From NCBI GenBank assembly GCA_026708005.1, contig JAPOVR010000083.1:1-55504 (forward strand): 55,504 bases of DNA. Reading direction: 5' to 3'. Positions 18,475-37,275 of the stretch are shown piece by piece (position 1 is the first letter of the stretch; each line of letters opens with the position of its first letter). This DNA comes from Actinomycetes bacterium. GTDB lineage: Bacteria > Actinomycetota > Thermoleophilia > Gaiellales > Gaiellaceae. The notes beneath the pieces are model-generated. The model was not told the DNA's origin. It made no database searches and saw only the letters and a program-made list of their open reading frames with translations. The translations under genes and the position numbers were made by a program.

Positions 18475-18493
18475 CTGGGCAGCCTGAGCAACG

Positions 18494-18661
18494 ATGGCCA
18501 AGAAGACCGGAGTCAGAGCAGCAGTCACCCTCGCCTGCACGGAGTGCAAGCGGCGCAACTACCAGACGGTAAAGTCACGACGCAATACTCCAGACCGGAT
18601 GGAGCTCAAGAAGTACTGCCGGTGGTGTGGCGCGCACACCTCGCACCGTGAGACGCGATAG
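18494..18661 (+). CDS. rpmG: 50S ribosomal protein L33
   Basis: This 55-residue ribosomal protein begins [20 protein letters not shown] and ends [17 protein letters not shown]. Two CxxC pairs (CTEC, CRWC) make it the zinc-binding C+ form. It binds near the E site of the large subunit. Position between a tRNA and secE-nusG is the common bacterial order. A C- paralogue, used under zinc starvation in some actinobacteria, is not seen here. Confidence 0.95.
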   Translation: MAKKTGVRAAVTLACTECKRRNYQTVKSRRNTPDRMELKKYCRWCGAHTSHRETR

Positions 18662-18703
18662 CGATGGGCGCCCGCCTCGCAAACTGCGAGATCGAGTTGG
18701 AGG

Positions 18704-19108
18704 ATGGCACGTAAGGGACGACATGTCGACACCAGGGGCCGAAGGAAGCGGTCGAGGAGCGCGCAGAGGCCGCGCGATCCCGCCAAGGCTCGCGAGTCGT
18801 CCAGTTCCCGCGAGCAGGAATCGACCAAGCAGTCCTTCACCGATCGGGCCCGAGATCGCCGGGAGCGCGTGCGGGCTATCGGCGGCACGAAGAGCCAGGC
18901 CGGCGCGCAGCGCGAGCGAAGGGGAGGGTTCATCACGTTCGCCCGCGAGGCGTACGGCGAGCTCCGGAAGGTCGACTGGCCGGGCCAGAAGCAGCTCGTC
19001 AACGCAACGCTCGTCGTCATCGTGGCCGTGGTCATTGTCGGCTTCTACCTGTACGTCGTCGATGAGGGGCTCAGCCGGCTCGTCCGCGACGTGTTCCTCG
19101 CGGGCTAG
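18704..19108 (+). CDS. secE: Preprotein translocase subunit SecE, with long N-terminal extension
   Basis: SecE stabilizes SecY in the plasma membrane translocon. The core lies at about residues 75-134: an amphipathic helix (FAREAYGELRKVDWPGQKQ) and one TM helix (ATLVVIVAVVIVGFYLYVV). The first ~75 residues are a charged, Ser/Arg-rich, probably disordered cytosolic extension. A core-only actinobacterial SecE would be about 60-100 residues. GGAGG directly abuts the ATG, a spacing too short for a normal Shine-Dalgarno, so the start is slightly uncertain. It precedes nusG in the usual order. Confidence 0.93.
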   Translation: MARKGRHVDTRGRRKRSRSAQRPRDPAKARESSSSREQESTKQSFTDRARDRRERVRAIGGTKSQAGAQRERRGGFITFAREAYGELRKVDWPGQKQLVNATLVVIVAVVIVGFYLYVVDEGLSRLVRDVFLAG

Positions 19109-19175
19109 GCCGTTGCCCGAGTCGACGTCGGCCGTGCGCGCCGCCGGTGCGCGAGTGAGAAGCGGGGTCTAAGGC

Positions 19176-19703
19176 ATGTTCCGCTGGTATGTGATCAATA
19201 CCTACTCTGGGCACGAGAACAAGGTGAAGGCGAACCTCGAGCAGCGCATCTCGTCGATGGGTCAGCAGCCGCGGTTCCGCCGTGTCGTCGTGCCGACCGA
19301 GCAGGTCGTCGAGACCAAGGACGGGCAGAAGGTGCAGACCGAGAAGCGCGTTCTTCCCGGCTACGTCCTCGTCAACATGAACATGAGCGACGAAGCCTGG
19401 ACGGTGGTGAAGAACACCCCCGGGGTGACCGGCTTCGTGGGTGCCGCGAACAAGCCTGTGCCCCTCTCACAGCCTGAGGTGGACCGGATCCTGAACACGG
19501 CTGCGCCTGTCGACAGGCAGCGCATGGTGGCAGAGTTCGAGCTCGGCGAGACCGTCAAGGTCACCTCTGGGCCGCTCTCGGACTTCGACGGGGAGATCGT
19601 TGACGTCAACGCCGACCAGCAGAAGCTCAAGGTCCTCGTGAACATCTTCGAGCGGCAAGTTCCGGTCGAGCTCAGCTTCGAACAGGTAAAGAAGATCGAC
19701 TGA
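19176..19703 (+). CDS. nusG: Transcription termination/antitermination factor NusG
   Basis: The 175-residue elongation factor binds RNA polymerase and couples it to Rho or to ribosomal S10. The NGN domain (about 1-115) starts [17 protein letters not shown] and contains [15 protein letters not shown] domain (about 120-175) carries [19 protein letters not shown]. It lacks the long acidic N-terminal extension of many actinobacterial NusG proteins. Its stop TGA overlaps the ATG of rplK, so the two are translationally coupled. Confidence 0.97.
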   Translation: MFRWYVINTYSGHENKVKANLEQRISSMGQQPRFRRVVVPTEQVVETKDGQKVQTEKRVLPGYVLVNMNMSDEAWTVVKNTPGVTGFVGAANKPVPLSQPEVDRILNTAAPVDRQRMVAEFELGETVKVTSGPLSDFDGEIVDVNADQQKLKVLVNIFERQVPVELSFEQVKKID

Positions 19704-20281
19704 TGGCGCAGAAGGTCTTCACGCTGATCAAGCTCCAGATCCCCGGTGGGCAGGCGAACCCGGCGCCGCCGGTTGGCCCGGCGCTCGGTCAGCACAGCGT
19801 CAACATCATGGAGTTCTGCAAGGCGTTCAACGCGCGCACGCAAGACCAGGAGGGCCGCATCATCCCGGTCGAGATCACGGTCTACGAGGATCGCTCGTTC
19901 AGCTTCATCACGAAGACCCCTCCCGCGGCTGTCCTGATCAAGGAGGCGCTGGGGATCGAGAAGGGCTCGGGCGAGCCGAACCGCTTCAAGGTTGGGCTGC
20001 TATCGCAGGATCAGCTTCGCCAGATCGCCGAGGCGAAGATGCCCGACCTCAACGCGCGCGACGTCGACCAGGCGATGCTGGTCGTGGCCGGCACGGCACG
20101 GTCGATGGGGGTGGAAGTCGAGGGTCTGACCATGGATCGAGACGACTACGAGACCTTCGTGCGGGAGAGCGAGCGGGCGGCCGCGGCCGAGGCCGAGCGT
20201 GAGGCAGCCGCCGTCGCGGCACTCGCTGCGGCGGACGAGCCCGAAGAGGGTGAGGAGCCCTCAGAGGAGCCTGCCGAGTAG
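19703..20281 (+). CDS. rplK: 50S ribosomal protein L11, with acidic C-terminal tail
   Basis: L11 organizes the GTPase-associated centre with 23S rRNA, L10 and L7/L12. The canonical ~141-residue protein is complete ([22 protein letters not shown] at the start, RSMGVEVEG near the end). About 50 extra residues follow, first Ala/Glu/Arg-rich and helical ([24 protein letters not shown]), then acidic ([15 protein letters not shown]). The tail is not part of the family and may be surface-exposed. It begins on the overlapping nusG stop. Confidence 0.96.
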   Translation: MAQKVFTLIKLQIPGGQANPAPPVGPALGQHSVNIMEFCKAFNARTQDQEGRIIPVEITVYEDRSFSFITKTPPAAVLIKEALGIEKGSGEPNRFKVGLLSQDQLRQIAEAKMPDLNARDVDQAMLVVAGTARSMGVEVEGLTMDRDDYETFVRESERAAAAEAEREAAAVAALAAADEPEEGEEPSEEPAE

Positions 20282-20295
20282 CATCGGGAGGGAGC

Positions 20296-21030
20296 ATGGC
20301 ACCACGAGGCAGGCGATACTCCACTGCGCGCGCCAAGATCGACCGCGAGCAGACCCACGATCCTCTCGACGCTGTTCGCATGCTGAAGTCGGCGGCGAAC
20401 GCGAAGTTCGACGAGACGGTCGAGGTGCACTTCAGCCTCGGGCTGAACGTCCGTCACGCGGATGAGCAGCTGCGCGGAACGCTGATGCTCCCGCACGGGA
20501 CCGGGCGCGAGACGCGCGTCGCCGTGTTCGCCCAGGGCGAGAAGGCAAAGGAGGCCGAGGACGCTGGCGCCGACGTCGTCGGTGCGGACGACCTCGCCGA
20601 GCGCATCGAGGGCGGCTTCGACGACTTCGATATCGCGATTGCGACCCCTGACATGATGGGCGTGGTCGGTAAGCTCGGCCGCATCCTCGGGCCGCGCGGC
20701 AAGATGCCGAACCCGAAGACCGGCACCGTCACCTTCGAGGTCGAGAAGGCGGTCAGCGAGTCGAAGGCCGGCAAGCTCGAGTACCGAACCGATCGCGGCG
20801 CCAACGTGCACGTGTCGATCGGCAAGAAGAGCTTCGACGAGCGCAGCCTGCTTGAGAACTACGCGGCCATCCTCGACGAGATCCTGCGCGCCCGCCCCCC
20901 TTCGGCCAAGGGGCGGTACATCAAGTCCATCACGCTTGCGAGCACGATGGGTCCAGGCATCCGTGTCGACCCCAGCAAGACACGGGATGTCGTTCAGGAA
21001 CCCGACGTGGAGGTCTGCACCGCGGCCTAG
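20296..21030 (+). CDS. rplA: 50S ribosomal protein L1
   Basis: The 244-residue L1 forms the mobile stalk at the E site and in many bacteria represses its own operon by binding the leader mRNA. Blocks typical of the family are [38 protein letters not shown] and [24 protein letters not shown] lies upstream of the ATG. The length is normal. Confidence 0.97.
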   Translation: MAPRGRRYSTARAKIDREQTHDPLDAVRMLKSAANAKFDETVEVHFSLGLNVRHADEQLRGTLMLPHGTGRETRVAVFAQGEKAKEAEDAGADVVGADDLAERIEGGFDDFDIAIATPDMMGVVGKLGRILGPRGKMPNPKTGTVTFEVEKAVSESKAGKLEYRTDRGANVHVSIGKKSFDERSLLENYAAILDEILRARPPSAKGRYIKSITLASTMGPGIRVDPSKTRDVVQEPDVEVCTAA

Positions 21031-21170
21031 CGTGTGCTGACACCCTGTCGCCCGAGATGGCCGGCAGCCCCAGGTCCCAGGGACTGGGGCAGAAGACCCG
21101 CCCAGGCGGCCCGTTCTGGAAGCGTCGCTTCCTCGCGAGGACCGCCACGGCGATCGACACGAGGAGAGGG
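21031..21170 (+). promoter_or_regulatory. Probable rplJ (L10) leader
   Basis: This 140-nt leader separates rplA and rplJ. It can form a stable hairpin CCCCAG-gtcccaggga-CTGGGG (21069-21090) and further GC stems before GAGGAGAGGG and the rplJ ATG. The position is that of the L10 leader, which L10-(L12)4 binds to repress translation. Assignment is by position and foldability, not by a covariance match. Confidence 0.5.
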
Positions 21171-21941
21171 ATGCTACGAGCAGAGAAAGAGCAGATCGTC
21201 GCCGAGCTGACCCAGCGCCTGCGGGGGGCGAGCGGTCTGATCCTCGCCGACTACCGGGGTCTCTCGGTCGCCCAACTCGAAGAGCTGCGCGGCGAGCTCA
21301 TCGGTCTGGGAGCCCGCATCACGATCTGCAAGAACCGGCTGACGAAGCTCGCGGCGAAGCAGGCCGGGGTCGACGTGATCGACGAGCTCCTGACGGGACC
21401 AACGGCGATCGCCTTCGTCACCGATGGCGACATTGCAGCGGTCGCCAAGGCGCTCCAGGAAACAGCGAAGAGGACGGAGGTCCTCCGACTGAAGGGAGGC
21501 GTTCTCGATGGGCAGGCCGTCGATGGAGAGGCTGTCCGCTCGCTGGCGGCGCTGCCGCCCGCGGACGTTCTGAAGGGCGAGATGGTCGGGGTCATCGTTG
21601 CCCCGCTCCGCGACATCGTCAGCCTCCTCGGTGCGCCGATGCGCGAGCTCGTCGGTGTGCTCGACGCGCGGATCCGCCAGCTTGAGGAGCAAGGCGAGGG
21701 GGCTCTGTCCGATGCGGCAAAGGAGCCTGAGGCGGTGGAGGGCGAGCCGGCCCCAGCAGAGGATGCCGCGGCAGACGGCCAGGCGGAGGCAGGAGGCTCA
21801 GCCGAGGAGTCAGGGAGCGAATACCCAGATGGAAGCAAGCGCGGCGCCCGAACTGACGCGTCCGCCGATGCAGGCGGTGAGGAGCAGCTGAAGACGAGCG
21901 AGCAGAGCGAGAAGGAGGACGAGGCAGATGGCAACGACTGA
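21171..21941 (+). CDS. rplJ: 50S ribosomal protein L10, with long acidic C-terminal extension
   Basis: L10 anchors the L7/L12 dimers of the ribosomal stalk. The core (about 1-172) has [35 protein letters not shown] and the L12-binding C-terminal helix. About 85 further residues are Glu/Ala/Ser/Gly-rich and low-complexity, ending [10 protein letters not shown] normal L10 is 165-180 residues. The ATG with AGGAGAGGG is preferred to earlier in-frame codons. The gene overlaps rplL by 14 bp, so the extension codons carry the rplL ribosome binding site. Confidence 0.94.
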   Translation: MLRAEKEQIVAELTQRLRGASGLILADYRGLSVAQLEELRGELIGLGARITICKNRLTKLAAKQAGVDVIDELLTGPTAIAFVTDGDIAAVAKALQETAKRTEVLRLKGGVLDGQAVDGEAVRSLAALPPADVLKGEMVGVIVAPLRDIVSLLGAPMRELVGVLDARIRQLEEQGEGALSDAAKEPEAVEGEPAPAEDAAADGQAEAGGSAEESGSEYPDGSKRGARTDASADAGGEEQLKTSEQSEKEDEADGND

Positions 21942-22308
21942 CAAGCTGGTCGAGCAACTCGGGGGCATGACGGTCCTCGATCTTGTCGAGCTGAAGAAGA
22001 AGCTCGAGGAGGAGTGGGGCGTCACCGCGGCAGCGCCCGCCGCCGTGGCCGCCGGCGTTCCGGCGGACGGTGAACCTGCCGATGAGGCTGAGGAGAAGAC
22101 CGAGTTCGACGCCATCCTCGAGTCGGTGGGAGACAAGAAGATCCAGGTGATCAAGGTCGTGCGCACCATCACCGGACTCGGGCTCAAGGAGGCCAAGGCA
22201 CTGGTCGACGGCGCGCCAGGCCCGGTCAAGGAAGCCGTTGGCAAGGACGAGGCCGAGTCGATCAAGTCGCAGATCGAGGAGGTTGGCGGCAGCGTCGAGG
22301 TTAGGTAG
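21928..22308 (+). CDS. rplL: 50S ribosomal protein L7/L12
   Basis: The 126-residue stalk protein recruits translational GTPases. The N-terminal dimerization domain ([25 protein letters not shown]) is joined by an Ala/Pro-rich hinge to the C-terminal domain ([24 protein letters not shown], then [15 protein letters not shown]). The C-terminus shows the usual [18 protein letters not shown]. Translational coupling with rplJ is clear from the 14-bp overlap. Confidence 0.97.
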   Translation: MATTDKLVEQLGGMTVLDLVELKKKLEEEWGVTAAAPAAVAAGVPADGEPADEAEEKTEFDAILESVGDKKIQVIKVVRTITGLGLKEAKALVDGAPGPVKEAVGKDEAESIKSQIEEVGGSVEVR

Positions 22309-22373
22309 GCCGGGCGCGGCCGGTGAGCGACCTGCGACCGCCCGCCTCTCCAGCGCGGCGTGGCTCCCATCCC

Positions 22374-23744
22374 ATGAAGACGTATGATCTCGTTGTCCTC
22401 GGCGGCGGCACGGCCGGCACCCAGGCGGCTGCGGTCGCCCATCAGGCAGGGGCGAGCGTCGCCATGTTCAACGACGGCGAGCTCGGAGGCCTCTGCATCC
22501 TTCGCGGCTGCATGCCCACCAAGACCATGCTGCACGCGGCCCATCTCGCCCATGAGGCCGAGTGGCCGGCGGCGAGCGGCGTGCGCTCGACCGGGCTCGA
22601 CGTCGACTTTCCGGCGATCATGGCCAACAAGGATGCCAAGGTCGAGCGCTTCAAGCGAGCGAAGGCCGCCGCGATCGGGGCTGGCGGCTACGAGGTCATC
22701 GATGCCCGGGCGCGGTTCGTCGGTCACGACCTCGTCGAGGCGGCCGGCGAGACCTACCGCTTCACGCGGGGGGCCGTGATCGCCACCGGCTCGGTGAGCT
22801 GGGTGCCGCCGATCCCAGGGCTCGAGGACGTGCCCTACCTCACCAGCGACGAGGTGATGCGGCTGACCGAGCGGCCGGCCTCGCTCGCCGTTGTCGGCAG
22901 CGGAGCCGTCGGGTCAGAGCTCGCGCAGTTCTTCGCGCGGATCGGCGCTGAGGTGCACCTGCTGACCCGCAGTCCGGTCGGGTCCAAGCTTGACGCCGAC
23001 ATCGCTGGTGAGCTCGAGCGGATGTTCACGGGTGAGCCGAGGCTCGAGCTGTACAACGGGGTGCTGCCGGTGAGGTTCGAGCCCGCGAGCGGCGGCGTGC
23101 GCGCTGAGCTTGCGGACGGCCAGGCCCTCGAGGTCGAGGCGCTGCTGATGGCCACCGGACGGGTGCCTGATGTTGCCGGGCTCGGTCTCGAGGAGGCCGG
23201 GGTCGAGCTTCGCGACGGCCGGCTGACGAGGGGCCCAGACCTGCGGACGACCAACCCGAAGATCTTTGCCGCCGGGGATGCGACGGGCGACGAGCTGCTG
23301 CTCCACGTGGCGAACTGGGAGGGTGCGGTCGCGGCCCGCAACGCGATCGATCCTGCGGCGGGCCATGAGGTTGAGCAGCGGCTTGCGATGGAGGTGATCT
23401 TCCTCGACCCTCCGCTCGCCTGGCTTGGCCTCTCTGAGGCGGCTGCGCGCGATCGGGGGCACGAAGTCGCGACCTCGCTCGTTCGTTTCAGCGAGACCGG
23501 CCGTGCGATCACGATGGATGCCAAGCACGGCGTCTCGAAGCTCGTGGCCGACGCGGCGAGCGGCGAGGTGCTCGGTGCGCAGGTGCTCGGCCCGCGTGCC
23601 GACGACATCATCCACACCGTGAGCGCGATTGCCTACTACCGGGGCACCGCGGCCGACATCCTCGAGATGCCCTGGTACCATCCGACCCTCAGCGAGGTGC
23701 TGCTCGGTCAGGCGCGCGACCTCGTGCAGCAGACGCGCGCTTGA
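22374..23744 (+). CDS. FAD/NAD(P)-dependent pyridine nucleotide-disulfide oxidoreductase (class I)
   Basis: The 456-residue flavoenzyme resembles dihydrolipoamide dehydrogenase and mercuric reductase-like proteins. It has the FAD motif VVLGGGTAGTQAA (about 7-19), the redox disulfide in GLCILRGCMPTK (Cys 42 and 47), the NAD(P) motif VVGSGAVGSELAQFFARIG and the second FAD motif IFAAGDATG. The dimer-interface catalytic HPTLSE is near 438. All parts of a disulfide reductase are intact; the substrate (lipoamide, a low-molecular thiol, a quinone or metal) is not decided. It lies between rplL and rpoB, where no such gene is expected, 65 bp after rplL, so it is probably read from the ribosomal operon. 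Confidence 0.88.
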   Translation: MKTYDLVVLGGGTAGTQAAAVAHQAGASVAMFNDGELGGLCILRGCMPTKTMLHAAHLAHEAEWPAASGVRSTGLDVDFPAIMANKDAKVERFKRAKAAAIGAGGYEVIDARARFVGHDLVEAAGETYRFTRGAVIATGSVSWVPPIPGLEDVPYLTSDEVMRLTERPASLAVVGSGAVGSELAQFFARIGAEVHLLTRSPVGSKLDADIAGELERMFTGEPRLELYNGVLPVRFEPASGGVRAELADGQALEVEALLMATGRVPDVAGLGLEEAGVELRDGRLTRGPDLRTTNPKIFAAGDATGDELLLHVANWEGAVAARNAIDPAAGHEVEQRLAMEVIFLDPPLAWLGLSEAAARDRGHEVATSLVRFSETGRAITMDAKHGVSKLVADAASGEVLGAQVLGPRADDIIHTVSAIAYYRGTAADILEMPWYHPTLSEVLLGQARDLVQQTRA

Positions 23745-23853
23745 GCCGTCGATCCTGTTTCGTAGTGCGCTAAGCACGCAGCGCCATGCGATTCGTCCAG
23801 ACCTGCCCGCAAGCCCCTAAGGGGCGCAACCCGTGCGGCACGTGCCCCGGCAC

Positions 23854-23883
23854 TTGCGACGCAGCTTCCTGGTATGCTATTCT
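23854..23883 (+). promoter_or_regulatory. Probable rpoBC promoter
   Basis: TTGCGA (23854-23859) and TATTCT (23878-23883) are 18 bp apart. An overlapping TGGTATGCT (23870-23878) offers an extended -10 alternative. The start would leave an ~75-nt leader before the rpoB GTG, which has GGGAGG upstream. A promoter here would uncouple rpoBC from the rpl genes. Confidence 0.55.
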
Positions 23884-23965
23884 AGTAAGTCGCGCCGCCT
23901 TCTAGCGTGCACGCACGCCCATAGTGAGTATCTCATACAAGCCTTCTTGAGGGAGGTCCCTATCT

Positions 23966-27529
<3,564 letters not shown>

Positions 27530-27636
27530 GGCTCGGTGCCGGCAGCCCGAGCACCGGCGGGTGCGGCGCGGCGAGCGCACGCCATACCCCGCCCAACCGA
27601 CCGTCCGATCAACACCTACGAGATCGAGGAGCTGCG

Positions 27637-32226
<4,590 letters not shown>

Positions 32227-32228
32227 AC

Positions 32229-32261
32229 GCGCCCGGCGTTCCTCGGGGCAGCCGGGGGCGC
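32229..32261 (+). terminator. Hairpin after rpoC
   Basis: GCGCCCGGC pairs with GCCGGGGGCGC with one bulged G and a 13-nt loop, starting 3 nt after the rpoC stop. There is no T tract. It lies between convergent rpoC and the diguanylate cyclase gene and may end transcripts from either side. Confidence 0.5.
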
Positions 32262-32287
32262 GGGCGTGTGGTGGATGGCGGCGATCT

Positions 32288-33478
32288 CTACGAGCGCGAT
32301 CCGCCCGCGCGGCGCCCGTCGCCCCTGCTCGCCGAGCCAGGCGCACTGTCGTGCGCCGGCCTCGAGCTGATCGAGCGTCCCTTGCCCATGCGCTTGGCCT
32401 CGTACAGCGCAGCGTCGGCGCGCTCGAAGAGCGCGGCTTCGCCCTCACTGCGACGCAGCTCGGCGATGCCTGCCGAGAGCCGGATAGCAGCATCACTCTC
32501 CTGCTGCGACGCCACGGAGCCCTGGAGGCGCGCATAGAGGTTCTCGGCGTCGCGTAGCCCCGACTCGGGCAGGATCACCGCAAGCTCGTCGCCGCCGACG
32601 CGGCCGGCGATGTCGGTGCCGCGCACGGCGCCCTGCACTCGGGCGGCCGCCACGGCGAGGACAGCGTCGCCGGCCAGGTGGCCGGCCCGGGAGTTGACCG
32701 CCTTGAGATCATCGACGTCGAGGAGGATCAGGGCGAGACGTCGCCCGTAGCGGTGCGCGCGAGCGACCTCACGTGCGAGGGTCTCGTGGAAGAAGCGGTA
32801 GTTGTGCAGCCCGGTCAGCGAGTCGAGGTCGGCGAGCTGACGGGCTTCCCGGAATCTGGAGGCGTTCTCGAGCGCGCGAGCGGCAGTCGCCGCGAGCTGC
32901 TCGAGCTCTGAGCGGTGCTCGCCGTCGAGCTCCCGATCTACGTCTCGCCAGTAGACGGCGAGCGCTCCGATTGCCTCACCGGTTCCCTCTCGCAGGGCGA
33001 GAGTGTGGCCGCCCCTGATCTGGCCGCCGGAGAAGCGTCGCTCGCCTGCGTCGTGGTCGTCGACGTCCACCGCGTGCAGCGGGCCGTCGAGCGGCGCGGA
33101 CGGCGAGTGTGCGCGAGCTTCCTGATCCGAGAGCCCGATCGTTGCCACAACCGGTTGGCCATCGTCGGGTATGACGATCATCGCCGCGTCGACGAGCTCC
33201 AGCGAGCTGGCCGCCTTGAGCGTGCGCTCAAGGACGTCGTCAAGGTCGATTGAGCCGCCGATCTCGCCCAGGCGATGCAGCTGCTCGATGTCAACCCGAG
33301 CGAGCTCCAGCGCGCTCGTGATGCTCGCCAGAGTTTCCTCCAGGCGATCGCTCGATTCCCGCAGCGCAGCCTCGAGGCGCCTCGCGTCGTCCTGGCGGCC
33401 GCGCACGACGAGCACGAGCAGGAGCGACACGGCCGTGGCCGCGAATGCTGCAGCCCCAATGCCGAGCCACAGGCCCAT
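32288..33478 (-). CDS. GAF-GGDEF diguanylate cyclase with N-terminal membrane anchor
   Basis: The 396-residue protein likely makes c-di-GMP. One TM helix (residues 2-27) is followed by a short coiled coil (about 30-65) and a GAF-like sensor (about 65-215). The GGDEF domain starts at DLDSLTGLHNYRFFHE (about 218). The active-site motif reads GGDEL, with Leu in place of the final Phe; the Gly-Gly-Asp-Glu needed for catalysis is kept. An RxxD inhibitory site (RGTD) lies exactly five residues before it, so product inhibition is likely. It is antisense to its neighbours, wedged between rpoC and the str operon. The ATG is the only reasonable start ahead of the TM helix. Confidence 0.9.
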   Translation of the reverse strand: MGLWLGIGAAAFAATAVSLLLVLVVRGRQDDARRLEAALRESSDRLEETLASITSALELARVDIEQLHRLGEIGGSIDLDDVLERTLKAASSLELVDAAMIVIPDDGQPVVATIGLSDQEARAHSPSAPLDGPLHAVDVDDHDAGERRFSGGQIRGGHTLALREGTGEAIGALAVYWRDVDRELDGEHRSELEQLAATAARALENASRFREARQLADLDSLTGLHNYRFFHETLAREVARAHRYGRRLALILLDVDDLKAVNSRAGHLAGDAVLAVAAARVQGAVRGTDIAGRVGGDELAVILPESGLRDAENLYARLQGSVASQQESDAAIRLSAGIAELRRSEGEAALFERADAALYEAKRMGKGRSISSRPAHDSAPGSASRGDGRRAGGSRS

Positions 33479-34276
33479 ATCGGAAATCGTGTCGAAGAGC
33501 ACCACTCCTGCCACGTTGCGTCGGGGAACAGCCGCACGCTGACAATAGCGAACGCCTCCAATGGCGCCCGTGCGTCCGGCTATCGGGCCTGGTGGTCGGA
33601 CCCGCCGCCCGGGTCGCGATGTGCTCTGTGGGGCGGGAGCATCGAGCAACCCATTCAGGCGCGGCGGCCCCCTCAGCGCGGGGATCGAAGTCAGGCGCTC
33701 CGTCCTTCGGCGGGCACGGGCCTGATCGGTTTCCAGCTGACGCTGTCCCGCTGGGTCCCGTCCTGCGACGGGCGCGGGCCCTCGCCGCTCACGGCGCAGC
33801 CCGTGCTCGTGTGTGCAGGTTGGCACGGTCGCGTTGAACACCCGGCGCAGACTGGGGCCTCTACGGCAGGGTTGAGCCCGCTATCCTCAAAGGTGGGTGG
33901 TGGCTCGGGGCGGCCCCGAGACGCGCGGCTCAGCTGTTCCAAGCAGACACGGCTCGAAAAGACACCCGGCGCCGAGCCGCTGCCGCCGCCCGGTGCGCAG
34001 GGCAGGCGGTGAACGGGTTCCGCGCGCGTCGCGCTCACAGGCCGGGTGTGGCGGGCGGGCTAGCCGGGGGATCGAGCGAGACGGCCCATGAGCCACTTCC
34101 ACGCCCCACGTGGGCTGCGATACGCGGGGGCTGAGCGGGGTGCGTAGGCGGTCCCTCGATTTGCTCCTCGCTTTTTGACGTGGTTTTGGTACGATTCCTG
34201 CGGTTCGGCGCGGCGCGCCCGTGCCGGACTTTCTCGCGTTCAGCAACAAGAAACCCGAAGCAACCGGGGGCTACTC
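33479..34276. other. 800-bp gap between the diguanylate cyclase and rpsL
   Basis: No gene is supported in either strand. A TATCCT at 33882-33887 could be a -10, and it is followed at 33904-33920 by a perfect 7-bp hairpin CTCGGGG-cgg-CCCCGAG, so a small noncoding RNA is possible. The right end holds the str promoter. I looked for RNase P RNA, tmRNA and SRP RNA signatures and saw none. Confidence 0.45.
34187..34195 (+). promoter_or_regulatory. Extended -10 promoter candidate for the str operon
   Basis: TGGTACGAT sits in an AT-rich island, unusual for the region, about 80 bp before the rpsL start. A TTGACG at 34175 is only 9 bp away and so is not a normal -35 for this box. The same TGGTAnnnT pattern precedes rpoB and rpmJ. 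Confidence 0.5.
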
Positions 34277-34648
34277 TTGCCGACTGTCAACCAACTCGTC
34301 CGGCTCGGACGCCGTCCGAAGCCGTCGAAGATGAAAACCCCCGCGCTCCGCGGAGCACCGCAGAAGCGTGGTGTCTGCACGCGCGTCTACACGACGACTC
34401 CGAAGAAGCCGAACTCGGCGCTTCGTAAGGTGGCGCGCATTCGGTTGACCAACGGGATGGAGGTCACCGCGTACATTCCCGGCGAGGGCCACAATCTGCA
34501 GGAGCACTCGGTCGTCTTGATCCGCGGCGGCCGCGTGAAGGATCTGCCCGGTATTCGCTACAAGGTCATTCGCTCAGCGCTCGACACCGCTGGGGTTGCA
34601 GACCGACGCCAAGCACGGTCGAAGTACGGCGCCAAGCGCGGCTCGTAG
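34277..34648 (+). CDS. rpsL: 30S ribosomal protein S12
   Basis: The 123-residue S12 lies at the decoding centre. [12 protein letters not shown] at the N-terminus fixes a TTG start; longer frames upstream do not match the family. Lys43 (TTTPKKPNS) and Lys87 (GGRVKDLPG) are those whose mutation gives streptomycin resistance elsewhere; both are wild type. Asp88 in KDLPG is the position methylthiolated in some bacteria. First gene of the str operon. Confidence 0.97.
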   Translation: MPTVNQLVRLGRRPKPSKMKTPALRGAPQKRGVCTRVYTTTPKKPNSALRKVARIRLTNGMEVTAYIPGEGHNLQEHSVVLIRGGRVKDLPGIRYKVIRSALDTAGVADRRQARSKYGAKRGS

Positions 34649-34657
34649 GGAGACGCA

Positions 34658-35128
34658 GTGCCACGTCGCTCAGGGGTTCAGATCCGTCCGCATGAGTCCG
34701 ACGCTCACTATGCGTCGAAGCTCGTGGCGCAGGTGATCAACAAGGTCATGCTCGACGGCAAGAAGTCAACTGCCGAGCGGATCGTCTACGAGGCGCTCGA
34801 ACGCGTCGCCGAACGCACGGGTCGCCCGCCGGTCGAGGTGCTGGAGCAGTCGGTCAAGACGCTGACGCCTGTCCTCGAGGTGCGCTCACGGCGCGTTGGC
34901 GGGGCGACCTACCAGGTGCCCGTCGAGGTACCGCAGCGGCGCGCGCGCACCCTTGCGGTGCGGTGGCTCGTCCAGTTCTCGCGCGAGCGGCGCGAGAAGA
35001 CGATGTCCCACCGCCTCTGCGGCGAGATCCTCGATGCGCTCGAGCAGCAGGGCGGTGCGTTCAAGCGGAAGGACGACCTCTATCGGATGGCGCAGGCCAA
35101 CAAGGCGTTCGCCCACTATCGGTGGTGA
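34658..35128 (+). CDS. rpsG: 30S ribosomal protein S7
   Basis: The 156-residue S7 nucleates assembly of the 30S head and contacts E-site tRNA. Family blocks are [25 protein letters not shown] and [25 protein letters not shown]. The C-terminus ends [15 protein letters not shown] as usual. The GTG start has GGGAG upstream, 9 bp after rpsL. Confidence 0.97.
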   Translation: MPRRSGVQIRPHESDAHYASKLVAQVINKVMLDGKKSTAERIVYEALERVAERTGRPPVEVLEQSVKTLTPVLEVRSRRVGGATYQVPVEVPQRRARTLAVRWLVQFSRERREKTMSHRLCGEILDALEQQGGAFKRKDDLYRMAQANKAFAHYRW

Positions 35129-35134
35129 GCACGC

Positions 35135-37252
<2,118 letters not shown>

Positions 37253-37275
37253 CAACCCCGCTCACGGAGGAAGGA

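Noticed and set aside
34175..34194. TTGACG plus TACGAT as a -35/-10 pair for rpsL
   Set aside because: The spacing is only 9 bp; the box is better read as an extended -10.
33479..34276. RNase P RNA, tmRNA or SRP RNA in the gap before rpsL
   Set aside because: None of the conserved core sequences of these RNAs is present.
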